Notes under the pieces: generated by a model
What the model was told of the DNA's origin: nothing
Seen by the model: only the letters and a program-made list of their open reading frames with translations
Databases searched by the model: none
Made by a program: the position numbers and the translations under genes
Assembly: GCF_040183065.1 (NCBI RefSeq)
Contig: NC_091132.1
Span: 161,408,602-161,472,601, forward strand
Direction of reading: 5' to 3'
DNA: 64,000 nucleotides
Source: Periplaneta americana
Taxonomy: Eukaryota > Arthropoda > Insecta > Blattodea > Blattidae
Shown: positions 48,026 to 59,500 of the stretch, in pieces
Numbering within the stretch: the first letter of the stretch is position 1
How the letters are laid out: each line of letters opens with the position of its first letter

Positions 48026-48950
48026 GTATAATTATGCACTGCCCAAATTTGCTATTACTAGATGTACGTCATTTATTTTATTTAATGAACCAGTCGCAGA
48101 GAATTAAAAGTATTCAAACAATTTTTTCACTATCAACTATGAGCAAGCCTGAACATTGTCCTCTATATTTCAAACAGATATATTGTTAAAAGTAAATTGT
48201 TACACTATTGTACCGATTCCATTCTAATTGTCTTAGTCATGAAAATTTTGCCGTAATTATTATCAATTCATGTCAGTTACAATACGTATTATATTACATT
48301 TTTCATATAACTGAGTATTCAAAATATCTCAACTCTTCTTTTCCCATTTATTAGATTGATGTTTGTACGGTTGTACGGCCAATGTACGAAATTTTGAAGA
48401 TAAAAATAAGCTCTTCAGAAAAAAAGACCTGGAGAAAAAGAATCCGTGGTCATGGCTCACTTGATCGTAATGGCAGCTGTCCCCCACTGTAATCATGTAT
48501 CGTGTTTCTGTTAAAGTAACGAAGTCGCTAGGCTAGGTTGTGTTTCAATTCATATTCATACTTCATAAAGGTAAGTCTGTATCCGTGAATATTACCAGTT
48601 TTTGCCTTCGGTATAATTATTATTTTTGTCATACTGGATTATTCTTTTGCTGTATAGGTATTCATTACATAACAATGTTATAATTCATGCTAGTTTGTTA
48701 GGTGGACAAATTAGTTGTAGAGCAGTTGCAGAAATTACCATTAGGCCTACAAAGTTTCATGTTAATTGTAATTAACTTTTCAGTGCAATGTGACACGCTC
48801 CCAGAAATAGCCAAATGCTCATTATTAAAGTCACTACGAAGAGGGGGGGATAGGCCTAACACTATTATTACTAATTACACACCCATATTACTGGCAACAT
48901 CATTTTTAAAAATGTTCGAGATGCCGGTAGTTACGTAGGTATAATATGTC
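48026..48950. other. Divergent intergenic region between genes 2 and 3; possible noncoding first exon
   Basis: No coding gene. On the plus strand CATAAAG|GTAAGTCTG at about 48568-48577 is a good splice-donor consensus preceded by GC-richer, CG-containing sequence (48440-48560). It could be an untranslated first exon and promoter of gene 3. This rests only on the consensus. Confidence 0.25.
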
Positions 48951-49153
48951 ATTATTTGGGTTGAACGAGGATTGAGCGTATTCTCTTCCTGCACTTCCAG
49001 CCATCTTACATGTCATACCAACATAACTTACGAGGCATTACGAACGTTCCGCGCTAGTTTGCAATATTGCAGCGGGATGGTTACGCGGGTATTTAAAATG
49101 TATAAATTCATAGCTATCGATATAACATAACGAATGTTTCGCGCTAGTTTCTA

Positions 49154-51540
49154 ATGTTCGAGCGGGAATTCGTAGTTGTGGAAATGGCTGCAGTAGGTGA
49201 TCGTATTAATATTAGAAAGCTGAGCATTATTAATAGTGAAAATGAAGCGCAACAGTGGTGCCGGGAGAAAGGTCTGCTTCCCGCAAATATGGAGTGTCCA
49301 CTTTGTGGGGAGTTTTCGTACTCCCAAACAATAAGGGAGTGCGATGAGACGAATGTACCAGATGTAGCGGAGTCAACGATCACGGATTGGTTTTCATACT
49401 TGAGGGAAGTGTGTAGAGGTAAGAAAATGAACTGTTATGGCAGATTGGGTTAATTTAGGATTTTACTGACAGGTTAGGTTAGTTTAGGATTTTACTGACA
49501 GGTTAGCTTAGGATAGATAACGATGAAAGAGTAATGGAACGTATCGTATGATGACGCAGAATATCTGCATGGAAATATCATATGTACTTCGGTACATTGA
49601 AATAATATTAGGATAGATAAGGTTAGTGTAGGATTTTATTGACAGGTTAGGTTAGCTTAGGTTTTTATGGTGCGTTACGTAATTATTTGTGACAGGTTAG
49701 GTTAGTTTAGGATTTTAGTGATAGGTTAGGTTAGTTTAGGATTTTAGTGACAGGTTAGGTTAGTTTAGGATTTTAGTGATAGGTTAGGTTAGTTTAGGAT
49801 TTTAGTGACAGGTTAGGTTAGTTTAGGATTTAAGTGACATATTAGGTTAGTTTAGACTTTTATAATGCATTGCATAATTATCTGTGACAGGTTAGGTTAG
49901 TTTAGGGTTTTGGTTAGGTTAGGTTAGTTTAGGGTTTTGGTTAGGTTAGGTTAGGTTAGATAAGGTTAGTGTAGGATTTTAGTGACAGGTTACGTTATCT
50001 TAGGTTTTTATGATGCGTTACGTATTAGGTTAGTTTAGGATTTAGTGACAGGTAGGTTAGTTTAGGATTTTAGTGACAGGTTAGGTTAGTTTAGGATTTT
50101 AGTGACAGGTTAGGTTAGTTTAGACTTTTATGATACGAAGCATAATTATCTGTGACAGGTTAGGTTAGTTTAGGGTTTAGGTTAGGTTAGGTTAGTTTTG
50201 GATTTTGGTTAGGTTAGGTTAGGTTGGGTTAGAATTTTGGTTAGGTTAGGTTAGGTTAGTTTAGGGCTTTGGTTAGGTTAGGTTAGGTTAGTGTTTTAGG
50301 TTAGGTTAGGTTAGTTTAGGGTTTTGATTAGGTTAGGTTAGGTTAGTTTAGGATTTTGGTTAGGTTAGGTTAGTTTAGGGTTTTGGTTAGGATAGGTTAG
50401 GTGAGGTTATGTTAGGGTTTTCTTTAGGTTAGGTTAGTTTAGATTAGGTTACGATTTTGGTTAGGTTAGGTTAGTTTAGGGTTTTGGTTAGGTTAGGTTA
50501 GTTTAGGATTTTGGTTAGGTTAGTTTAGGGTTTTAGTTAGGTTTATGTTAGGTTAGGTTAGAAATTTGGTTAGGTTAGGTTAGTTTAGGATTTTGGTTGG
50601 GTTAGGTTAGTTTAGGGTTTAGGATAGGTTAGGTGAGGTTGGTTAGGGTTTTCTTTAGATTAGGTTAGGTTGCGATTTTGGTTAGGTTAGGTTAGTTTAG
50701 GGTTTTGGTTAGGTTAGTTTAGGGTTTTAGTTAGGTTTGTTTATGTTAGGTTAGGTTAGAAATTTGGTTAGGTTAAGTTAGTTTAGGGTTTTGGTTAGGT
50801 TAGGTTTGTTTAGGGTTTAGATTAAGTTAGGTTATTTTAGGTTTTTGTTATGTGTTAGATAGTTTTAGCTTTTTTATGCTTTGTGTAGGCAAATCTGTGG
50901 CAGGTTAGGTTGGGTTTGTTTAGGATTTTGTTGAGAAGTTGGGTTAGGTTAGTTTAGGCTTTTGTTATGCTTTGCATATACGAAACTGTGCAATGTTGGG
51001 TTAGGATAGTTTAGGTTTTATTGACAGGTTAGGTTAGTTTTGGAGTTTAGTGAAATAGGTTAGGTTAGTTTAGACTTTTATGATGCGTTAGGTTAGGTTA
51101 GTTTAGGTTTTTGTAGGCTTTTATTTGCTATAAGTGTTATTTTCTTTCAGACAATGTGGATCGCCGTTAGAAGAACGAACCTAGAATTGGAGGGCCGAAT
51201 CATATAGTAGAAATTGATGAATGCAAGATTGGACGTAGGAAATTTTAGGCTGGTGGTCGTATTGTGGAGGGTTCTCGGGTTTTGGGCATGATAGATCGTG
51301 AGACGAAGGAAGTGCGATTGGAGATTTGTCCGAATAATAAGAGGGACAAAGATACTTTTCTTGGTGTTATTCGGAAACATGTCGCCGCTCAAACCACAAT
51401 AATGACGGACTGCTGGAAGGGATATGAAGGCCTGGATGTTAACAATTTCCGTCATTTGACTGTGAATCAGAGCCTCAACTTTATTGATCCGGAAAGCGGT
51501 GCATGCACGAATTTGATCGAAAACGCAAGCGATTGAGTGT
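49154..51540 (+). pseudogene. Merlin (IS1016-like) transposase, two exons, inactivated
   Basis: Exon 1 is 49154..49418: MAAVGDRINIRKLSI, a zinc-ribbon-like CPLCGEFSYS and STITDWFSYLREVCR. Exon 2 runs from 51151: IGGPNHIVEIDECKIGRRKF (first D of the DDE core), TTIMTDCWKGYEGL (second D), HLTVNQSLNFIDPESGACTN. The donor AGAG|GTAAGA and acceptor CTTTCAG|AC join in phase 1 to REVCRDNVDR. Exon 2 has in-frame TAG codons near 51171 and 51244, and the end (expected catalytic E in IEG-x-W) is shifted: LIENASD* in one frame, KRKRLSVAVVK* in the next. It is dead. Confidence 0.85.
49446..51116 (+). repeat. Degenerate TTAGG-type tandem array (interstitial telomere-like minisatellite)
   Basis: About 1.67 kb made of GGTTAGGTTAG blocks, i.e. 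the arthropod telomere unit TTAGG, alternating with spacers such as TTTAGGATTTTAGTGACA or TTTAGGGTTTTG. This gives irregular higher-order units of about 25-30 bp. All units run in one direction. It lies wholly inside the intron of the Merlin transposase gene. Confidence 0.93.
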
Positions 51541-51994
51541 GGCTGTCGTGAAGTAGTGATTTTTTGTTTTTTACGTTGGCAGTTGAAGGACGTCATTGTG
51601 TATCATAATGGCGGGCTTCGAAAGAAAGTTCAGTTGTGAAATTTATGTGTTTATTGTAGTAATATATGCTCCAGCGGAGTGTTTTTCAGTGCGTATTGAA
51701 TTAATAACAGTTCAGCGTTCTTCACATTACATCGTATCGTGTGTTTCATGTGACTAAAATCGTTTCACTGACTAGAAAACAGAACGTTTGCACTCACATT
51801 ACGTTGGACGTTTCATTTCACAGGTAATTTGCCACATATCTCTACAGTTATTTTACTTGTAACAATTACCAATAGAATGCTTAAGTTTTAAAATGCATCT
51901 CCACAAAAAATTCCATCAAATTCGCTTTATAATTCGAACATTTTGTATTGCAAAATCGTCGGAATCCGCTCAATCCTCGTTTCACCATTATTTG

Positions 51995-52550
51995 TAACCC
52001 GACAATATATTAGTTTTAGAGCTGATTGCATTTATAAAATGAAATCAAGACATAATCCAGCTTTTAGGCCGGGGACACACGACCGTAGAGATGACACGTT
52101 GTACGCACGTTGAATACTTACCAATGTACTTGAGCAGCGCTGTCTTTTGTAAGACATCGTCAACAGTCCCAAAATGGAAGGTGTAAAATCTGTTTGTTTC
52201 GCATATCTTGCATTGAAAGTGCTAAAAAAGAAGTGTGCGAATGTAGTGGGTTCATCCATGTAATGTTTTACAAGATATTAGACATTTAAACTTCAGGCTT
52301 TTTAAGAAAGAAATTAAAAATAAATTATTAGACTTGTCATATAATATTTGAGAGCATTTTGACCCTATGTAGCTGTCTACCTTTCAAGGAGAATTGCCTA
52401 GCGTATATAATGATATAAAATGTGATTATTTATTTTTATGTTACTTATCTATCTTATTGCATATTTATACATATATTTTTTAACACTAGTATTTAAATGT
52501 TTTTATTTTAACATGACATTTTCAATAGTGCACTGTAGTCTTTGGAATGA
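51995..52550. other. Upstream region of zinc-finger gene 3, nothing identified
   Basis: AT-rich; no supported gene. Confidence 0.4.
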
Positions 52551-52551
52551 A

Positions 52552-52552
<1 letters not shown>

Positions 52553-52600
<48 letters not shown>
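52553..52600. repeat. (AAT)n microsatellite
   Basis: About 46 bp of AAT/ATA units, 120 bp before exon A of gene 3. Confidence 0.9.
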
Positions 52601-52716
52601 TAATAGTGAAAGATTTGTACATGGTACTTTCTACACGTTTTATCTCTAACTCAAGGAATATGATGGCAAATTTTGGTTAAATGAGGATTGAGAGACTACA
52701 TAACCTCTTATTTCAG

Positions 52717-53482
52717 TTGTGATGGATTTAGTCAAGGTGGAACCTGAGGTTGATCCATTGGACTTACAAGCACATTATACATATGAAACAGAAGACAATG
52801 AGGCTTCATCAGAGGTAAAGTGAAAAGTCTAAAAGTACCAAATAAGTATATAATTATTATTGTTCAAAGTAATATTTAATAAAATATACCCAGAAAGACA
52901 TTTGCAGACATGGTGAAGAATATGTTGTTGTCTAGTGCCTTGCATTTGGCAATGAAGCCATTAGCAGTGGTGAAGAATATAAATAGGATTCTTTTACCCA
53001 TCACAGTCCTGTGTAAATTATTTTGACAAGGAACACCTGGCCCAATCTCTATCATACATTGCTTGTGTCTCTAAGGTCTTGTTCCCCTTTATCCTTCAAT
53101 TTTCTTATCTAATTTCTGCCTGTGTTGGGAGATTCAACCAATAACGTCCATGCAGCACCTGATTGATGGCTATTACAAATGAAATCATTTTAGAAGAGCT
53201 GCTTAAAAATATACATGATGTCTTTATGTTCTGTAGGAAGGGAATTTATCGCATCTGGAAGTGGTGGCCATGAAGACAGAATGTGTGGACCACAGTTATG
53301 ATATGAAAACAGAGATAAAAGTTGAAGATACTCCAATGCCTACTAGCTTTTCAGTCTTGAAATCTGAAGTTGATGTAAGTGGTTCACTATCATTATACCG
53401 ATATACAGGTAGTGCATTTTTAATTATTATGTTCATAAGCATTAATAGTTTGAGATATTAACCAATTTAAATCCGACTTCTC

Positions 53483-53520
<38 letters not shown>

Positions 53521-56500
53521 CCTTTTGTATTTTTGTTATTTACTACAGGAAAATAAATATGATTTCAATCTCATTTCACATTAATTGATGTTGTGTAACA
53601 TTGTGAACTGGCATGTTCAATTAATGGAACAACGGCCTGAAAAGATACCGTGGTATTCTTTTCACAATTTCCATTAAAGTCACTGGCGTAGCTTGGTTGG
53701 TTAAGGCGCTTGCCTGCCGATCCGGAGTTGCGCTCGGGTGCGGGTTCGATTCCCGCTTGGACTGATTACCTGGTTGGGTTTTTTCCAAGGTTTTTACCAA
53801 CAGTAAGGCAAATGTCAGGTAATCTATGGCGAATCCTTGGCCTCATCTCGCCAAATATCATTCGCTATCACCAAAATCCATCGACGCTATATAACCTCGT
53901 TGATACAGCGTCGCTAAATAAACAAGTTTTTTTTTTTCATTAATGAGAAAAACAAATTATATCATACAGCAATACTCTAGTTGTAAGGTACATGTATTGT
54001 GAAAGGTAACATACTACAAACTAATTTACAGAATTATTTCACAAATATTTAACAATACATTAAAAAGTTTGTTTTAGTTATGGTGGAAAAGCACAAAAGA
54101 TTTGGCATAAAGTGAGATATTACATTTGGAGCACTTCTTAAATGAATTCTTTTTACAATGAAAATTGTTTTTCAGACTTTACAATAAAATGCTCTCCATT
54201 TGACACTTCTATTTTAAAGCGTAAAGATTACTCTCGTGACAAATCATTTCTGAACTTCCTGATAAAAAGAAGTTCATAAAGCTCAGTCGGTTCATATTCT
54301 TTATCTACAAGCCATGGTTTCCAACTCCATTATTCTTCCTTTGGTTTGAGTAAATCAATCTTTACTCAATCTCATAGAATTTTGAGCCTCTTGTTTTACA
54401 GACAGTAGGGTTGTTTGCGAAATCTAAATTCGTATTATAATTTTCAACTACTTCTGCTCTAACCACATTATCACTAGCTATAGTCAAAGCAGTTGGAGGT
54501 AGAAGTTGTTCTTTGTAGAAAGTCTGTCAACACTTTCATCTTTATCACCACTGGAAGGGGTTCATTTGTCAAATGTAGACTGTTATCACTACAGCTTTAA
54601 ATTCCGTTGTTACCACACCATTCCTTACTACTGTCGAAGTTGTCTCAGCTTGAGCCAGAAGTTGATTTCTGGAAAGCTACTCTCCACTCACTTCATCTTC
54701 ATCGCCACTGTCTTCATCAGAAGAATCAGATGCCATGATTACAACCTTAGTGCAGATAATGGCATCATTTTCAACCAGCTCTACAATTTCGTGCACAATC
54801 AATCTACATAAGAGCAAAAAATCAATAAAAATTGTAGATACTATGATGTACGGAAGTACATATCGTCGTGTGAATGCAAGAACTAGGTAACTTGAATTTT
54901 CATATTTTTTGACATTGCTTATTTACTTATTTATTGCACTAAGGAATACATCTCGTTTTCATTTACCTATTTATTATATTGGAAAATAGATGTCGCTGGT
55001 ATCGTTCGATCAGTTACCAAGTTCTTGCATTACATTTTGTGCGATTTTTGCTATGCTATAAAAGAGGTAACTAAAAAACGCAAATTTCGAGTTACCTAGT
55101 TCTTGCATTCACATGACGGTATGATATTTCCGTTTTACTTATTCTTGACAATAAAAATTGTGTTACAGTATTTATTAGGAACAAATAAAAATATATCCGT
55201 AATATTACTTCCAGTAAGTAGAATTTTCACGCCACCCATTCGTTTCCGTTGTTCCATTATTGGAACATTAAAATTTAATCTCAACTTTCAAAGATTATCT
55301 CATTATTAAAATATTGCTTTATAATATGTTAAATGTGCACATTTTAGAACATACATTATTGTAAAGACTAACGCATTTTATATAATAGCTATAACATAGG
55401 TTATTACATAGCATTTTGTTTGTGTCATTTTGTCAGAAAAACCGTCCAAAAATGTGAGCAGGAAAAATGTTCATTGCTGAACCAATTCTTTATTTCTCCA
55501 GTTCATTTTCAGTATAGTCAGGGTCAGCTTACTTCATACCTTAAGGGTCAAACCTAACCATTTTTCCCCCATTACTACATATGCTAGTGGATTGTGGTGC
55601 TTTTCTAGTTTGCAGGTTGAATTTTATTTTGCCAACTTCGTTTCAAATTTCCATACCAACAGATACTGGTACTACAAATGGTAGTGATTTTGTAACTCGT
55701 ATGTTGGCAGCTGAGACAAATATCTACAATATCTGTCGGTACTGGAGTTCCTTGAAATGAAAATTGTACTAGCTTTCTGAGTCCGTTACTGAAAGGTAGT
55801 GAAATTGTACCATACTAATAACTAATTAATATTGGTATTAATATTAATACATAATAGTTATTTTACGTGTTGCATTATGGTTATAATTGAAGACTATAGT
55901 GAGGTAAGTTTTCGGAGTTAGTACTAATAATTTCATGTGGTGAAACAAAATACATTTTTAGGTTAGGTCTCGTGAGTCAATTGTTTAGTGAAACCAATGA
56001 ATTTCGTATTGTCAGACAAAATATTTGACATGTTGATCCCTTTCTCGTATATTTTGCCTACGAAAATATGTTACAAATTATTGAATTATTTAGAATAATC
56101 TTCCAACATAAAGTACGGTAAGTAAAGTAGTCATTTATTACGTAGGATCATGTGATATCTGCGAACAGTTGGCAGCACTGACAAGACGGCAATATTTGTT
56201 GTTTAGGAACTCATTATGCTATCATACCTACGTCTTCAATTAATAAATTCCGCTAAATATCATTACAGTTAGGACAACACCATAAAAAAAAATTATGTTC
56301 CCAAAAATAGAATGACAGTCTCATATGGGTTAACTGATATCTTGTTTCCAATAGTTTCCAAACTTGGACAGGTTCCATTTTTACATTTGAAATAGAATAA
56401 TAATTCGCAAATATATATTTCTCATAGTTAACAGAGAATTATCTCGAATGTATGGAAAAAGTTCTTGTGACATGGGACAGGATTTCATTTTAACTTTATA

Positions 56501-59500
56501 ATTTTTTTTTCTCTCCCTGTACTGGTATAGCAATTGCAGTAGAGTTCGAATTATCTGAACTATACAGGCCGAGAATAATACGGAGGGTGAGAGTGCTATG
56601 TGAATTTCGTTCTGTAATCTTGAAGATATAAATGTCGGACCCAATGATGTTGAAAGACTTTACTCACATGTACATAATAAACGAATTTTCATTCATAATA
56701 CAGTCCAGTACGTAATTGACTTAAAATAAGAACTTTGTTATTGTTCAGTATTGTGTATATCTACATTACTATAATTTAAAAAAAGTGAACCGGGTAACAC
56801 AAGAGGCCTCGTAATCGAATTCCTAATAATCGAGACTGTATTGTACTATGCTAGACATTCAGTGAAAGGTTCAAACTGATATACAAGTTTATTAAAAATT
56901 CACAAGAGTTTTGGAAATTCTCTAACTGCGTTAAGAATTAAGTTTATAGAAAAAAAAATAACACAGCTTTGTTTATAAAAGAGTTGCGCTTATTTTGTTA
57001 AAAACAAATCTGTGAAAATACGCCACACTGTTCAGTAGTTCACTTGCTGTCTCCTTGCAGTTTGATTCACACTTCATGCTACAGTGTTCCATATTCGTAA
57101 TTTGTTCGTAGAAATTCCTGTACTTAAAGTTACAAAATCAGCATTTACACTATTTACTACTGTCTTTCATCTGTCATAATGTTTTCATCTCAGACGGCAC
57201 CTATCTCTTAAAATATTTTATAGGCTTTCCACTGACGACTAATTTCATTTTCCATATCTCAATCCCTTTGTAATTATAATTCTTCTCATCCTGCTGGAAC
57301 TATATGTGTTACATATTATTTTAGAGTGACATTGCATAAAGCCAATTTTCATGTGGATGGCAAAATCTTTATTTCCAGCTGCCTTAAGTATAAATAAGTG
57401 ATATTAGAGAATCTACATTTTGAGGAAATTAAACATTTAGCAATGACATGTTCATCGAAATGTATTAACGTTTCGATATTGTATAATATTTTACTGTATA
57501 TTTGCTTCAAGTAGTGTACCAATTAGTGGTTATATGATTTTCATGGTCCACACACCTGTGGAGTAACGGTTAGCGCGTCTAGCCGCGAAACCAGGTGGCC
57601 CGGGTTCGATTCCCGGTCGGGGCAAGTTACCTGGTTGAGGGTTTTCCCTCAACCCAATATGAGCAAATGCTGGCTAACTTTCGGTGCTGGACCACGAAGT
57701 CATTTCACCTCATTCAGACGCTAAATAACGTAAGATGTTGATAAAGCGTCGTAAAATAACCTACTAAAATAAAATAAATGATTTTCAGGACCTCTATGTA
57801 TCACATGAACATATTTTCAAAGTTGAAACTTGATTCTAAATGGTCAACTAAAGATCTCTTCATTATTTACTTGCTTTTCCAGGAAGATGTGTTCGATCTG
57901 GACGAAGTCGAGCTGAAACAGAAATTGGAAGTATCTTCAGAGGCAGATGAAGTGTTCTCTGACAGGTGAGTGTAGTTTGCTTGTTTTGCTTTTTCCAATT
58001 TTTTTTACACCTTCATTTAGTGATGACGTTGGACATATATATTATAATATGTAATATTAAACACACTGGCCCATAGAGGAGTTTCTATATCGGGGCCGGA
58101 GCAATTAGACACTGAATTTCAACTCTTGAAACTCACCCTCCAGCAGAATGGATATTTAGCTAAAGACATCACGGCCTCTTTGAATAGAGCAGGACACAAG
58201 AAGAAGCAGCAGCAGCCCATCACGGACTCACAAGAAGCGGAAAAACCACCCATACCCTGTCTACCATTCACAGGGAAGTTGTCGGGAAAGATAAGCAGAC
58301 TGCTCTACAAGCATGGAATAAAAACAATCCACAAACCTCCGCCGAAAATTAGGAACAAGGTCAGATCAGTAAAAGACGAAGTAGGCCTCAGAGTACCAGG
58401 GATCTACCGCATTCCTTGTGAATGTGAGGCTGCTTACATTGGACAGACGGGACGCTCAATAACTACGCGTCTTTCGGAACATCAAAGAAGCATCAGATTA
58501 ATGCAACCCAAAAATCCGGATTGGCTGAACACTGTATTGAAAAAAGCCACAGGGCTAATTTTAACAACACCGAGGTCCTGGCGAAGTGTTCGGGCTATTG
58601 GGATAGAAGAGTAGAGGAAACCCTGGCCATAGCGGCGGAACGTGGTAACCTGAATCGGGACTCGGGTCTCCAACTAAGCTCCGCGTGGCACCGGCTATTA
58701 AATTTCTCAATGCCTAGACGACAGGCCGTCATCAGCGGAGGACACATAAGAACTCGTCCGCCGAGCCGAGGTCAATCAGCCGAACAGCACAAAGCAAGAC
58801 GACACGTCGGCCGCGACCCGTGGTCCATTTTAACCTATCGTTACCATATGTTAATGCAGTGCTGAAAGCAATATAACTTGCTTCATACCCGTCCTTAATT
58901 AATAAAACTGGAATTTTTGTTTGTGAACCCAAGCTACATGATTGGTTCTATCTTTTTACATTATGATATCACAGATTTATTATACCAGATGGGCAAGGGC
59001 AGCTGCGCTATTTAGATGTGGGTTTCTCAGCAGCAATTTGGAGAGCAAAACGAAGTAAGATAATTTATTTGTTACTTTGATTAACTTGATTGTAATGTTT
59101 GTTGTGGTATTTTACTTATTGATGATTGAGTATTCGTATACATCAAGCACAAGTTTACAATCCGTAACATTGTTGTGGATGTAATACATTGTTTCTTACG
59201 TTACCATATGGTAACGCTAGGATAATATGTTGTCACTCATTGTGCTCTCTTGCTACTAACAATAAGATGGAGGAGTTGCAAGAAAGTACAAGTAACAAAA
59301 TGAATGTTACAAACAGTGCGTGAAAGTGCATGAGATACTTTTGGAATTAGAAAACAAAAAATTAGAGCATTGTACATAGAGCCACCAAAGCCCAACTTTA
59401 TATCTGATGAGAACTCTGCAGATGTAGAGGTGGCATGTTCGACAACCTAAGTGGAAGGAAACTGAGTACTGAAGCTGGAGTTATTTTTGTTAATAGCGAC

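Larger units (their letters stand above)
48959..51986 (+). mobile_element. Merlin element with a TTAGG-type array in its intron
   Basis: Ends GGTTGAACGAGGATTGAGCG and, on the complement, GGTGAAACGAGGATTGAGCG, with an exact 8-bp duplication ATTATTTG (48951-48958 and 51987-51994). Merlin elements start with GG and make 8-9-bp duplications. The IS1016-like transposase is split into exons near both sides of a roughly 1.7-kb array of GGTTAG-rich repeats. It is 3.0 kb, against about 1.4 kb without the array. Confidence 0.88.

Noticed and set aside
49446-51116. True chromosome end
   Set aside because: The TTAGG units are degenerate, interspersed with other spacers and flanked on both sides by Merlin sequence, so the array is interstitial.
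58062-58830. Host GIY-YIG nuclease gene
   Set aside because: The linker and flanking motifs are those of Penelope-like elements and the frame is broken.
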